Assembly: GCA_028277105.1 (NCBI GenBank) | Contig: JANQHO010000156.1 | Coordinates: 1 to 64,000 of the forward strand | Direction of reading: 5' to 3' | DNA length: 64,000 nucleotides | DNA from: Owenweeksia sp. | Lineage (GTDB): Bacteria; Bacteroidota; Bacteroidia; Flavobacteriales; Schleiferiaceae | Shown here: one piece after another, positions 16,898 to 25,784 of the stretch | Position numbering within the stretch: position 1 is the stretch's first letter | Layout: every line of letters starts with the position of its first letter | Position numbers and translations under genes: made by a program | Notes under the pieces: generated by a model | What the model was told of the DNA's origin: nothing | The model's input: only the letters and a program-made list of their open reading frames with translations | Database searches by the model: none

Positions 16898-18193
16898 TTA
16901 AAGTCCAAAAAGACCAGGGAGCCAAAGGCTAAGGTCTGGCCAGAAAGTAGTGATCAATAAGACTACTATCATGGCTAAAAACAAAGGGATAAGGGTCCGG
17001 ATAACTCTTTCTATACCAATACCAGCCACCCCACACCCCACAAATAAAACTGAGCCTACGGGTGGGGTACACAGCCCAATGCACAGGTTCATCACCATAA
17101 TGATCCCAAAGTGAATGGGGTCAATGCCTAATTCTGTTACTACTGGTAAGAAAATGGGCGTAAAAATGAGAACAGCCGGAGTCATATCCATAAAGATTCC
17201 TACCAATAGTAAGATCAGGTTTATGATCAGTAATATAGCGATGGGGTTATCACTAACCGCCAACAGGGAACGGCTTACTTCCTGGGGTATATTCTCATAG
17301 CTCATCGTCCAGCTCAAAGCCATGGAGGTAGAAATAAGCAAGGCCACAATAGCAGTAGTATTAGCACTTTGCAGCAATATGCCATACAGGTCTTTAACTT
17401 TGATCTCGCGGTATAAAAAAGATAATACCAGAGTATAAATCACGGCTATCCCTGAAGCTTCAGTAGCGGTAAAAATCCCCACTACTATACCTCCTATCAC
17501 CAGTACCAATAAAAAAAGGCTGGGCAAAGCATGAAAAAAACTACTAAGCCCTTCCGAAAGACTCACCCCCGTAGTAGCTCTGTAACCTTTACGCCAGGCA
17601 ATATAACCTCCTACTATCACGAGAGAGAGACCTAATAATAAGCCCGGAAGATAGCCTGCCAGGAATAGGGCTCCTATGCTTACCCCGCCACTGGCCAGAG
17701 AATATACAATGAGGATATTACTGGGGGGAATGACCAATCCGGTAGTAGAAGCAGTTACATTTACTGCGGCACTGTAACCCGGATCATAGCCTTCCTTTTT
17801 CATACGGGGAGCCATAAAACCGCCTATGGCCGAAGCTGCGGCCACGGCCGAACCAGAAATAGCCCCAAAAAGCATGGCCGCTATAATGTTAATGTAAGCG
17901 AGGCCTCCCGGGAAAAAACCCGTAAACACCCTGGCAAAATCAATAAGCCGCCTGGCAATACCCCCTTTATTCATGATATTTCCCGCCAGGATAAAGAAGG
18001 GGATGGCCAAAAGTGAAAAGCTATCCAGAGCAGTGGCCATTCTTTGGGCAGAAGTAGCTGAAGCTACCGCTATATCCATGTTAATCATCAACACCAAAAA
18101 AGCACTGATGCCAACACTGTAGGCTACCGGCACTCCTAAAAGCAGGAGCCCCACAAAACTGACCAGCAACAAAAGAACGTCAACGTTATCCAT
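16898..18193 (-). CDS. dctM: TRAP transporter large permease (DctM)
   Basis: 431 aa with about 12 hydrophobic segments; the DctM hallmarks are VAYSVGISAF, ILAGNIMNKGGIA, AMLFGAISGSAVAAASA, and GIIMVMNLCIGLCTPPVG. It is the channel-forming subunit of a sodium-driven TRAP transporter in the inner membrane. The start overlaps the dctQ stop by one base (TGATG). Given its place between kdgA and a polygalacturonase, galacturonate or glucuronate is the likely substrate. Confidence 0.95.
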   Translation of the reverse strand: MDNVDVLLLLVSFVGLLLLGVPVAYSVGISAFLVLMINMDIAVASATSAQRMATALDSFSLLAIPFFILAGNIMNKGGIARRLIDFARVFTGFFPGGLAYINIIAAMLFGAISGSAVAAASAIGGFMAPRMKKEGYDPGYSAAVNVTASTTGLVIPPSNILIVYSLASGGVSIGALFLAGYLPGLLLGLSLVIVGGYIAWRKGYRATTGVSLSEGLSSFFHALPSLFLLVLVIGGIVVGIFTATEASGIAVIYTLVLSFLYREIKVKDLYGILLQSANTTAIVALLISTSMALSWTMSYENIPQEVSRSLLAVSDNPIAILLIINLILLLVGIFMDMTPAVLIFTPIFLPVVTELGIDPIHFGIIMVMNLCIGLCTPPVGSVLFVGCGVAGIGIERVIRTLIPLFLAMIVVLLITTFWPDLSLWLPGLFGL

Positions 18194-18720
18194 CAGCGGT
18201 TGATCTTATTTTTTTCGATAACATTGATCCTGGGATTCAAAAAGTTAAGCAGGCTATAAACACAGATAAGCAGGCCACTGAGAGGAATAGCAAGATATAC
18301 GTAGCCCAGAGGAAGTTGCAAAGCAGCCGAGGTTTGCCCTAAGCTTAGCGTAAGAATAACCAGGGAAAAACCTCCGTGAACCATTACGAGGAGGGCAAAA
18401 AAGGCTACCAGGCTATGAATACATCTTTTAAGTATAATCTGTTTCCTTGCTTTTTGACGGGTAACTACTATATCGATCGCCAGGTGAAGCCGCTGTCCGG
18501 TTACGTAGGCTGCCCCTAACAATCCGAGCCAGATCAACAAAAAGCGGGAAAGCTCATCGGTAAAAGAGCTGGGTTCATTTAACAGGTGGCGGGAAGCTAT
18601 CTGCCAAAGTACTACTAATACCAATCCTCCCATGAGGGATACTACCAGAGTACTTAGTATTTTATCCAAAAAATCGCGTAATATGAAACGTTTACGTCCT
18701 CCTCCTACTTCAGTGGTCAT
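18193..18720 (-). CDS. dctQ: TRAP transporter small permease (DctQ)
   Basis: 175 aa with four hydrophobic segments and the DctQ pattern around SSFTDELSRFLLIWLGLLGAA. I start at ATG 18720, which overlaps the end of dctP by 11 nt; a TTG nine bases upstream is the only other choice. It bridges the binding protein and the large permease. Confidence 0.92.
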   Translation of the reverse strand: MTTEVGGGRKRFILRDFLDKILSTLVVSLMGGLVLVVLWQIASRHLLNEPSSFTDELSRFLLIWLGLLGAAYVTGQRLHLAIDIVVTRQKARKQIILKRCIHSLVAFFALLVMVHGGFSLVILTLSLGQTSAALQLPLGYVYLAIPLSGLLICVYSLLNFLNPRINVIEKNKINR

Positions 18721-19708
18721 AAAGAGCAACTTGATTCAAATAATAGTCGATAAGGGAATCTTGCCGATAAGCCTGAAACATCCCTGCAATAGCTTGTTTG
18801 AAGACGCTTTTATCCGGTATTATAATAGTGACCCCTGCCTTTTCCACCTCAGCCAGGGCTTTCTCCTCACTTTCCTCCCATAACTTTCTTTGTAACTTTA
18901 CACTGGATCTTACCGCTTCTTTTAACCAGTTCTTTTCCTGTTGGTTAAGATCATTCCAGGTTTTCAAACTGATCAATAGCACATCAGGTACCAGGGTATG
19001 TTCATCCAAAGAGTAGTATCGACAAACTTCATAATGACGGGAAAGGTAAAAACTGGGAGGATTGTTTTCTGCTCCGTCTACAACCCCCTGCTGTAAAGCA
19101 GTATAAAGTTCTCCCCAACTAATAGGAGTAGGGGAACCTCCCATAGAGCGCACCATGTTAATGGCTGTAATACTTTCCTGTACGCGAATCTTCAAGCCTT
19201 TGAGGTCGGCCGGAGAATGAACTGCCCGATCTTTAGTATAAAAACTGCGACTGCCTGCATCATAAAAACACAGCCCCCTGAAATGCTGAGGGTAGCAGGA
19301 CTTGAGCAACTCTTCTCCCAATGGGCCATCGTAAACTCTATGGGCATGGGATTTATCGCTAAAGGCGTAAGGGATGCTTAAAACACCCATATCGGGAACA
19401 AAATTCTCAAGTACAGCGGCTGAAACTTTAGTGATGTCTACGCTGCCCAACTGTAGCAGTTCCAGGCATTCGCGTTCAGAGCCCAGCTGTTGTGAAGGGT
19501 ATATTTTGAGACTTAGTTCACCGTCTGAGATCTCGGTGAGCTTTTCCCCCAGATGTTCCATAGCCTTATGCACAGGATGATTGACATCCAGGCCATGAGC
19601 CAGTTTGAATTCCTTCCCCTTTTTCTCACTACCGCAGGACATCAATAGCAGCAGAAGGCTCAATGCCCCTCCTAAAAGGTGGTATTTCGGGAGGAGCTTC
19701 CGGGTCAT
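18710..19708 (-). CDS. dctP: TRAP substrate-binding lipoprotein (DctP family)
   Basis: 332 aa. The leader ends in a lipobox (LMSCG), so unlike the soluble periplasmic proteins of Gram-negatives with TRAP systems it is probably membrane-tethered. DctP signatures include a start with FKLAHGLDVNHPVHKA, LKIYPSQQLGSE, GLKIRVQES (the family's carboxylate-binding Arg lies in this segment) and VDGAENNP. The protein captures a carboxylated sugar for DctQM. Its ATG overlaps the kdgA stop (ATGA). Confidence 0.93.
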   Translation of the reverse strand: MTRKLLPKYHLLGGALSLLLLLMSCGSEKKGKEFKLAHGLDVNHPVHKAMEHLGEKLTEISDGELSLKIYPSQQLGSERECLELLQLGSVDITKVSAAVLENFVPDMGVLSIPYAFSDKSHAHRVYDGPLGEELLKSCYPQHFRGLCFYDAGSRSFYTKDRAVHSPADLKGLKIRVQESITAINMVRSMGGSPTPISWGELYTALQQGVVDGAENNPPSFYLSRHYEVCRYYSLDEHTLVPDVLLISLKTWNDLNQQEKNWLKEAVRSSVKLQRKLWEESEEKALAEVEKAGVTIIIPDKSVFKQAIAGMFQAYRQDSLIDYYLNQVALYDH

Positions 19709-20379
19709 AGGTTTCGGATTTCCTTGATCAGATGATAAGCATTTTTAACATCAGTGCTTATTTTTTGATAATTTCCCGTTGAAACGGCCTGTTTATCTAT
19801 AAGTTTGCTCCCCATCCCCACACAACAAGCTCCGGCATCAAACCAGGATTGAAGATTTTCCCCTTCAGGAGATACCCCCCCGGTAGGCATGATCAAAGTC
19901 CAGGGCATAGGCCCTAAGATAGCTTTCACAAAACCCGGCCCGCCAACCTGGGTACCGGGAAAGATCTTAACAATCTCTGCTCCTAATCTGTGTGCTTTAT
20001 CTATTTCTGTTACCGATCCACAACCGGGAGACCATAATACTTTACGTTGGTTACACAGGTATGCTGTTTCTTCGTTCAACAAGGGTGAAACTACGAAGTT
20101 TGCTCCAAGTTGCAGGTAAAGTGCTGCTGTAGGAGCATCTATTACAGAGCCTACCCCCAGTACCATATCGGGCATTTTACTTCGGGTATAACCCATCAAA
20201 TCCGAAAATACTTCATGGGCTTTATCGCCTCGGTTAGTAAATTCAAAAACCCTCACCCCTGCCTCGTATACAGCTTTTAATACCTCTATTGCCACTTCAG
20301 TATCAGCATGGTAAAATACTGGTACCAGACCTGAATCTATCAGCTGTTGAGCTGCTTGTAATCGTCTGAATCTTGCCAT
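19705..20379 (-). CDS. kdgA: 2-keto-3-deoxy-6-phosphogluconate aldolase
   Basis: A 224-aa KDPG/KHG aldolase (Eda family) that splits KDPG to pyruvate and glyceraldehyde-3-phosphate. The general base region is EFTNRG (Glu46) and the Schiff-base lysine is Lys138 in IVKIFPG; a phosphate-binding PTGGV follows. Length is normal. It ends the cytosolic route started by UxaC and sits 1 nt after kdgK. Confidence 0.95.
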   Translation of the reverse strand: MARFRRLQAAQQLIDSGLVPVFYHADTEVAIEVLKAVYEAGVRVFEFTNRGDKAHEVFSDLMGYTRSKMPDMVLGVGSVIDAPTAALYLQLGANFVVSPLLNEETAYLCNQRKVLWSPGCGSVTEIDKAHRLGAEIVKIFPGTQVGGPGFVKAILGPMPWTLIMPTGGVSPEGENLQSWFDAGACCVGMGSKLIDKQAVSTGNYQKISTDVKNAYHLIKEIRNL

Positions 20380-20380
20380 T

Positions 20381-21424
20381 TTATCGTGCTACCCGGCCAC
20401 TGGCGTCACCGGTCATAAGTTTTTCTACTTCTTCTACTGTAACCATATTGAAGTCGCCTCGTATTGTATGTTTCAGACAGCTTGCTGCCACTGCAAATTG
20501 CAAGGCCTTTTCATCATCACTGGGATAAGCGTGCAAACCATAGATTAAACCTCCCATAAAACTATCTCCTCCTCCTACCCGGTCTACAATATGAGTAATT
20601 TGATAAGTTGGTGCTATAAATAATTGGTCACCATTGTAAAGAACCCCACTCCAACTATTATGGTTCGCTGAAACAGAGCCTCTTAAAGTTATGACTGCTT
20701 TTTTACAGCGGGGAAAACGTTCCATTAACTGCCGACATACGCTTTCATAGGCTTTGGCATCCATAGTATCACCCCGTGTAACATCTACCCCTTCCGGGTG
20801 TATTCCAAATACTCTTTCGGCATCCTCTTCATTTCCCAGTATAAGATCACAACCCGAAACCAGATCAGGCATCACATCAGCAGGGGGTTTTCCCCACTTC
20901 CAAAGCTTTTTGCGATAATTCAGATCCGTAGAAACCTTGATCCCTCTTAGATTAGCTTGCTTGATAGCCTCACTACAAACTAATGCTGCACCTTCTGAAA
21001 TAGCAGGTGTAATACCCGTCCAGTGAAACCAGCCAGCCCCTTTAAAAACAACATCCCAATTGATCATGCCTGGTTCTATTTTGCTGAATGCCGAATGCGC
21101 CCGGTCGTAAACTACTTTGCTGCCCCTTGCCACAGCTCCGGTTTCCAGAAAATAGATCCCTAAGCGATCTCCTCCTCTTATGATAGTAGAGGTATCTATA
21201 TTCCATTTGCGCAAAGTGGCTAAAGCTGCTTCTCCAATATCATTTTGGGGCAAGCGGGTCACAAAACGAGTCTTCATACCATAATTGGCCAGAGAAACAG
21301 CTACATTGGCTTCACCGCCACCATACAAAGCTTCGAACGAAGCTGTTTGAGCAAACCGAAGATAGGCAGGGGTTGCCAACCTAAGCATAATCTCTCCTAG
21401 AGTTACTACCGTTTTGTATACCAT
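20381..21424 (-). CDS. kdgK: 2-keto-3-deoxygluconate kinase
   Basis: A 347-aa PfkB-family sugar kinase making KDPG from KDG. Visible family features are the N-terminal TLGEIMLRL, the substrate region LYGGGEANVAVSLANYG, STDLNYRKKLW and the ATP/catalytic motif VGGGDSFMGG. It is about 35 residues longer than the E. coli enzyme, as is common in Bacteroidota. Lies between uxaC and kdgA with 5-nt and 1-nt gaps. Confidence 0.93.
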   Translation of the reverse strand: MVYKTVVTLGEIMLRLATPAYLRFAQTASFEALYGGGEANVAVSLANYGMKTRFVTRLPQNDIGEAALATLRKWNIDTSTIIRGGDRLGIYFLETGAVARGSKVVYDRAHSAFSKIEPGMINWDVVFKGAGWFHWTGITPAISEGAALVCSEAIKQANLRGIKVSTDLNYRKKLWKWGKPPADVMPDLVSGCDLILGNEEDAERVFGIHPEGVDVTRGDTMDAKAYESVCRQLMERFPRCKKAVITLRGSVSANHNSWSGVLYNGDQLFIAPTYQITHIVDRVGGGDSFMGGLIYGLHAYPSDDEKALQFAVAASCLKHTIRGDFNMVTVEEVEKLMTGDASGRVAR

Positions 21425-21429
21425 ATGAG

Positions 21430-22896
21430 TTATGTTGTTGAAGTGCTTTTTCTGTTGAGCTGACCTTTGCTATTTAAGGCTTCCTGATGGGCTGCATCAA
21501 ACTTGAAATAATTACGGGCATTGTAATAACAAATGTCACTGACCAATTTTCCAAGCCATTGATCATCATTAGGCAGCAAACCATTTTCCACGTCATTACC
21601 TAACATATTACACAGTATTCTACGAAAATACTCATGCCTGGGGAAGGACAAAAAGCTCCGACTATCAGTTAACATGCCTATAAAAGTTGATAGCAGCCCC
21701 ATATTACTCAAAGTATTGAGCTGCTTTTCGATACCTTCCTTTTGGTCGAGAAACCACCAGGCACTACCCCATTGTATTTTTCCTTTGGTGCCACTCTCCT
21801 GAAAATTTCCTGTCATAGTAGCAAAAATCTCATTATCAGCCGGATTCAGGTTATAGATAATGGTTTTAGTCAGTTGATCGGTATTTTGAAGACGATTGAA
21901 AAATTGTTGCATTTTTTGGGCCTGGGGAAAATCGCCTATACTGTCATATCCGCTATCAGGCCCATTAACCTCAAGTTTCGACAGATTGGTATTGCGTAAA
22001 GCTCCAAGGTGATACTGCTGAACCCAGCCACGGGCATGATACATACGTGATAATTTGATGAGCACTGCATAACGGAAAACTTCCTTTTTGGATGGAGATA
22101 TTTCCTTATTCTGTCTCATCTGGGTAAAAAGATTATTGATCTCTATCTCATTACAGAGCTGAAAATGCAAGTGAGTAAGCCCATGGTCTGAAAGACGGCA
22201 ACCATTGGCATGGAAATAATCGATCCGGCTTTCCAGAGCATCCATCAAATTATAGAAGCTACTGATCTCTACCCCGCTTACCTCCGCAAGGCGGTCCACA
22301 TAATCATTCCATGATTGTATATTGTCAACCGCATAAGCTTTATCAGGACGAAAGGTCGGCAGCATGATCGGCCCATCTTCTTTTCTGAACATCTGATGAT
22401 ACTCCAAACCCTCAACCGGATCATCGGTGGTACAAACTACTTCAACCTTCATTTTCTTCAGAATCCCCTGGGTCGAAAAGTCAGGCTGTTGAAGCAAACC
22501 CGAGGATTTATCATAAACTTCATCGGCATTATCCTCATTGAGAAGAATGTTTATGCCAAAAGGCTTCTGCAATTCCATATGGGTCCAATGGTACAAAGGA
22601 TTGCGCATAGTATAGGGAACGGTCTTGGCCCATGCGATAAATTTATCACGATCATCGGCAGAACCCGTTATATTCTTTTCATCAACACCCATAGTGCGCA
22701 TAGCCCGCCATTTATAGTGATCCCCTTCCAGCCAGGCACGAGTAATATTCTCAAACTGACGATCTTTGGCAATATCTTCAGGTGAAAGATGACAGTGATA
22801 ATCAACAATAGGCAAGTCGGCTGCGTAATCATAATAGAGACGTGCTGCCGTTTTGGTTTCCAGTAAAAAATCTTCCGTTAAAAATTCTTTCATCAT
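21430..22896 (-). CDS. uxaC: Glucuronate/galacturonate isomerase
   Basis: 488-aa uronate isomerase, which converts galacturonate to tagaturonate and glucuronate to fructuronate and so feeds both branches encoded here. The amidohydrolase-like metal motif VDYHCHLSP (His34, His36) and the C-terminal RHEYFRRILCNMLG are typical. The gene begins ATGATG; either Met is possible. It starts directly after the uxuA stop. Confidence 0.96.
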   Translation of the reverse strand: MMKEFLTEDFLLETKTAARLYYDYAADLPIVDYHCHLSPEDIAKDRQFENITRAWLEGDHYKWRAMRTMGVDEKNITGSADDRDKFIAWAKTVPYTMRNPLYHWTHMELQKPFGINILLNEDNADEVYDKSSGLLQQPDFSTQGILKKMKVEVVCTTDDPVEGLEYHQMFRKEDGPIMLPTFRPDKAYAVDNIQSWNDYVDRLAEVSGVEISSFYNLMDALESRIDYFHANGCRLSDHGLTHLHFQLCNEIEINNLFTQMRQNKEISPSKKEVFRYAVLIKLSRMYHARGWVQQYHLGALRNTNLSKLEVNGPDSGYDSIGDFPQAQKMQQFFNRLQNTDQLTKTIIYNLNPADNEIFATMTGNFQESGTKGKIQWGSAWWFLDQKEGIEKQLNTLSNMGLLSTFIGMLTDSRSFLSFPRHEYFRRILCNMLGNDVENGLLPNDDQWLGKLVSDICYYNARNYFKFDAAHQEALNSKGQLNRKSTSTT

Positions 22897-24066
22897 TTAA
22901 TGGCTTAGTCCATATTCAAGACCCCTCAACTCGGCTAAACCCTTAAGCCTTCCTATGCCCGAATAGCCAGGATTGGTTTTCTTCTTCAAATCATCTAACA
23001 GCTGATGGCCATGATCTGGCCGCATGGGAATTGATATTTGGTGCTTTTGCATCAGCTCGACAAAAAGTTTCACCAAATGGTACATGGAATTGCTTCCTTC
23101 CAGATGATTGGCTTCATAAAAACTACCGTCATCCTCTAACTGAACCGATCGGAGATGAACAAAGTGGATGTGTTTTCCCAATAAACGGATTATGGCTTCC
23201 AAGTCATTATCCTTACGTGCTCCCAGTGATCCGGAGCAAAAACACATTCCGTTTACAGGAGAAGGAACGGCTTCAATAAGCTTCTGGTAATCTTCCAGCG
23301 TACTAGCAACACGGGGTAAGTTAAAAAGGGCAAACGGTGGATCATCGGGATGCAAAGACAAGGTACTGCCACAGTCTTCCACTACCGGTACTATCTCCTT
23401 CAAAAAAGCGATCAGGTTAGCTCTCAATTCATCCGGCCCGGTATTCTCATATTCCCAGAGTTTTTTGCGAAAGCTGTCTATATCCCACCGCTCTTCACTG
23501 CCGGGCAGTCCTGCCAAAATAGTATTTGTCAATTCTGTCTTGCTTGCCTCATCCAACTGTTCGTAAAACCTCAAAGCCACTGTTTTTTGATCTTCTGTCA
23601 GACCGGTACCGGGGAGTTCCAGTTCATACAATAAAAAAGCATGATAGGCTACCAGGTGAAAGCGTAAGGCCTTACCTCTATGTGGTAACTGATAGCTTAG
23701 ATCGGTACGCGTCCAGTCCAGTACCGGCATGAAATTATAGGTAATATTATGTATCCCTGCTGCTGCCAGGTTGCGAATAGTTTCCTGGTAGTTTTTTATC
23801 AGTTGTTTGTAATTTCCCTTCCTGAGTTTAATATTCTCATGTACAGGCACTGACTCAACCACTAACCAATGAAGCCCGGCCTGATCGATCAACTTTTGCC
23901 GTTCTTTAATTTCTTCTACGGGCCATACTTCCCCATTGGGAATGTGGTGAAGAGCGTGTACTACATTTGTCGCACCAGCCTGCCTAACATCCGATAAACT
24001 AACAACATCGTCAGGTCCAAACCAACGCCATGACTGCTTAAACTTATACTGACACATATTTGTCAT
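22897..24066 (-). CDS. uxuA: Mannonate dehydratase
   Basis: 389-aa UxuA that dehydrates D-mannonate to KDG. It shows WRWFGPDD, HHIPNGEVWP, TYNFMPVLDWTRTDL, LHPDDPP and MRPDHGHQ, the usual substrate/metal segments of this barrel enzyme; length equals the E. coli enzyme. The ATG directly follows the upstream gene's TAA. It completes the glucuronate (fructuronate/mannonate) branch. Confidence 0.96.
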   Translation of the reverse strand: MTNMCQYKFKQSWRWFGPDDVVSLSDVRQAGATNVVHALHHIPNGEVWPVEEIKERQKLIDQAGLHWLVVESVPVHENIKLRKGNYKQLIKNYQETIRNLAAAGIHNITYNFMPVLDWTRTDLSYQLPHRGKALRFHLVAYHAFLLYELELPGTGLTEDQKTVALRFYEQLDEASKTELTNTILAGLPGSEERWDIDSFRKKLWEYENTGPDELRANLIAFLKEIVPVVEDCGSTLSLHPDDPPFALFNLPRVASTLEDYQKLIEAVPSPVNGMCFCSGSLGARKDNDLEAIIRLLGKHIHFVHLRSVQLEDDGSFYEANHLEGSNSMYHLVKLFVELMQKHQISIPMRPDHGHQLLDDLKKKTNPGYSGIGRLKGLAELRGLEYGLSH

Positions 24067-24870
24067 TTAAAATCCTCCGAAAGCGCTAAACCCGCCATCT
24101 ACCGGGATAACAGAACCCGTTACAAACGAAGAGGCATCTGAACTCAGCCAATGAACGGCTCCCAGCAATTCGTCAGGTTTACCCAGCCTTCCTGCCGGTG
24201 TATGTTTTATGATGTCCTGTGTCCGCTCGGTATAGCTCCCGTCAGGGTTGGTGAGTAAGCCCCGGTTCTGCTCGGTAAGGAAAAATCCCGGAGCAATGGC
24301 GTTAACCCTTATTCCATCGCCAAATTTGGCGGCCATTTCGCAAGCAAGGAATTTGGTAAAATGATCTACTCCCGCCTTGGCATTGCCGTAGCCCAGCACC
24401 CGGCTAATAGGCCGTGTTGCGGTCATAGATGAAATATTGATAATAGAACCTTTTGAGTTTTTAACCATAAGAGGAGCCAGAAACCGGGTCGCTTTTACGG
24501 TTGATGTAAGATTAAGAGCCACTACTTTCTCGTATGCCTTCATATCCAGGTCAAAAAAATTCTGATCTGGCGCGATAGTAGCACCTGGCATATTTCCCCC
24601 CGCTGCATTAATAAGTATATCCAGTTGGCCGTATTCTCCTTTGAGATCATTGTGAAGGACTTGTAAATTGCTCTCCGAGGTGACATCACAATGCATTACC
24701 TCTATTTTTCGCTCTGTAAACTCCTTGGGAATAGCTCCATTGCGATCTGCTGCAATAACCTTTACTCCGTTTTCGGCCAGGCTAACTGCCATTGTTCTTC
24801 CCAATACACCTGTTCCTCCGGTAATCAGGGCTATTTTACCTGCAAGCCTGAAAAGAGAGCTGATCTTCAT
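24067..24870 (-). CDS. SDR oxidoreductase, probable fructuronate reductase (UxuB role)
   Basis: A 267-aa short-chain dehydrogenase: GGTGVLG cofactor motif near residue 18, NAAGG, a catalytic Ser region (INISSMTA) and YGNAK, and the C-terminal VDGGFSAFGG. Its place directly before uxuA, and the absence of a second UxaB-type enzyme, suggest it reduces fructuronate to mannonate, as SDR enzymes do in other Bacteroidota uxu loci. Could also be a KDG or gluconate dehydrogenase. It overlaps the preceding small gene as ATGA. Confidence 0.85.
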   Translation of the reverse strand: MKISSLFRLAGKIALITGGTGVLGRTMAVSLAENGVKVIAADRNGAIPKEFTERKIEVMHCDVTSESNLQVLHNDLKGEYGQLDILINAAGGNMPGATIAPDQNFFDLDMKAYEKVVALNLTSTVKATRFLAPLMVKNSKGSIINISSMTATRPISRVLGYGNAKAGVDHFTKFLACEMAAKFGDGIRVNAIAPGFFLTEQNRGLLTNPDGSYTERTQDIIKHTPAGRLGKPDELLGAVHWLSSDASSFVTGSVIPVDGGFSAFGGF

Positions 24871-25082
24871 TTTTGGATTTTCTTTTTGATTTTCAGAAAA
24901 GCTTTTTCACTGTCGAAACGACTTTGAGCTTTTTCAGAATAATTCTGGGTCAATATTTCCCTCATATCATCCAGGAGTGATAGGGATAGACCTTCCTTTT
25001 GTAGACGCATTTGAAGCCGTTTGTATGTATCCGTAGAAGGTTTGGCCAGTATGTAGCTGTCTATTAGCGCTGCAATCTCCAT
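24867..25082 (-). CDS. 71-aa protein resembling the cytoplasmic part of a FecR-type anti-sigma factor
   Basis: A small, charged, wholly helical-looking protein with no membrane segment. Its plan (N-terminal helix, mid helix with DDMREILTQ, then RFDSEKAFLKIKKKI) resembles, from memory, the N-terminal anti-sigma region of Bacteroidota FecR proteins, where an acidic residue and EKAW/EKAF precede a basic helix. It lies downstream of an ECF sigma gene in the usual sigma/anti-sigma order, but stops where a FecR protein would enter the membrane. The ATG is preceded by a promoter-like element, and the stop overlaps the SDR start as ATGA, so the gene is placed as first gene of the catabolic operon. 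The overlap argues for a real gene rather than debris. Function is inference. Confidence 0.65.
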   Translation of the reverse strand: MEIAALIDSYILAKPSTDTYKRLQMRLQKEGLSLSLLDDMREILTQNYSEKAQSRFDSEKAFLKIKKKIQK

Positions 25083-25100
25083 TGGTTCCGATTCTTATAC

Positions 25101-25132
25101 TAAGACGGATACCTGGCGACTAACCCTTATTT
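25101..25132 (-). promoter_or_regulatory. ECF-sigma-type promoter element before the catabolic operon
   Basis: On the minus strand: AAATAAGGGTTA, 13 nt, CGTCTTA, identical in both blocks and spacing to the element before the TonB receptor gene at 15592-15623. It ends 18 nt before the 71-aa gene's ATG and follows the ECF sigma gene. A nearby imperfect inverted repeat (CCCTAT / ATAAGGG) means a weak sigma-gene terminator is an alternative reading of the upstream block. Confidence 0.7.
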
Positions 25133-25166
25133 CAATAGGGATTTTTGTGTCACTCCGTTCACAAGC

Positions 25167-25709
25167 CTAATACATAGCTGCCACTTTTCGAAGCTCTTTT
25201 AGGGCTTTGGTCATCTGCGTTTCCACAGTTTTGACTGATATTTTAAGCTTAGCCGCTATTTCAGAATACTTAAGACCTTGTTCCCTGCTCAGGCGGAATA
25301 TTTGCTGGCATTTAGGAGGGAGGTTACGAAGACGCCCCTCGATTTTATTGAGTTGGTAAAGCAATTGAAATTTCTTTTCAATGTCGCTGTGCTCATCTAC
25401 TATTTGCTGCAGTTGTCCGGTATCCTGAAAGCCTTGGCTGCGCTTGTTTTTCTTTAATACGTCTATGCAACGGTTACGCGTAATGGCAAATAGATAATAT
25501 TTAAAGGATGAATTTATTTCAATACTTTCTCTCCGCGACCACAACTTTAAAAAGACGTGGGATACCACATCTTCAGCTTCGTCAGGATCTTCCATAATTT
25601 TAAGGGCGTAAGCACATAAGGAGATATAATATTTTTTAAATAAGACCTGGAAGGACTGATGATCTGAATTCTTTGAGATTCGTATGAAATTTTCTTCGTC
25701 TGATAACAT
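25167..25709 (-). CDS. ECF RNA polymerase sigma factor (FecI-like, Bacteroidota type)
   Basis: 180 aa with region 2 (FKKYYISLCAYALKIMEDPDEAEDVVSHVFLKLW, about 24-57) and region 4 (LPPKCQQIFRLSREQGLKYSEIAAKLKISVKTVETQM, about 129-170). It directs RNA polymerase to specific promoters. It is divergent from a lacI-type gene with a double operator between them, and is followed by the mini anti-sigma gene. No copy of the shared promoter element was found before it, so it is probably not autoregulated but under LacI control. Confidence 0.93.
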   Translation of the reverse strand: MLSDEENFIRISKNSDHQSFQVLFKKYYISLCAYALKIMEDPDEAEDVVSHVFLKLWSRRESIEINSSFKYYLFAITRNRCIDVLKKNKRSQGFQDTGQLQQIVDEHSDIEKKFQLLYQLNKIEGRLRNLPPKCQQIFRLSREQGLKYSEIAAKLKISVKTVETQMTKALKELRKVAAMY

Positions 25710-25784
25710 AAATGAGCACTTTAATCTAACTTTAACGAAATGAAAATAAATAATAGACTTCTAGTTTTCAGCGTTTTATACATA

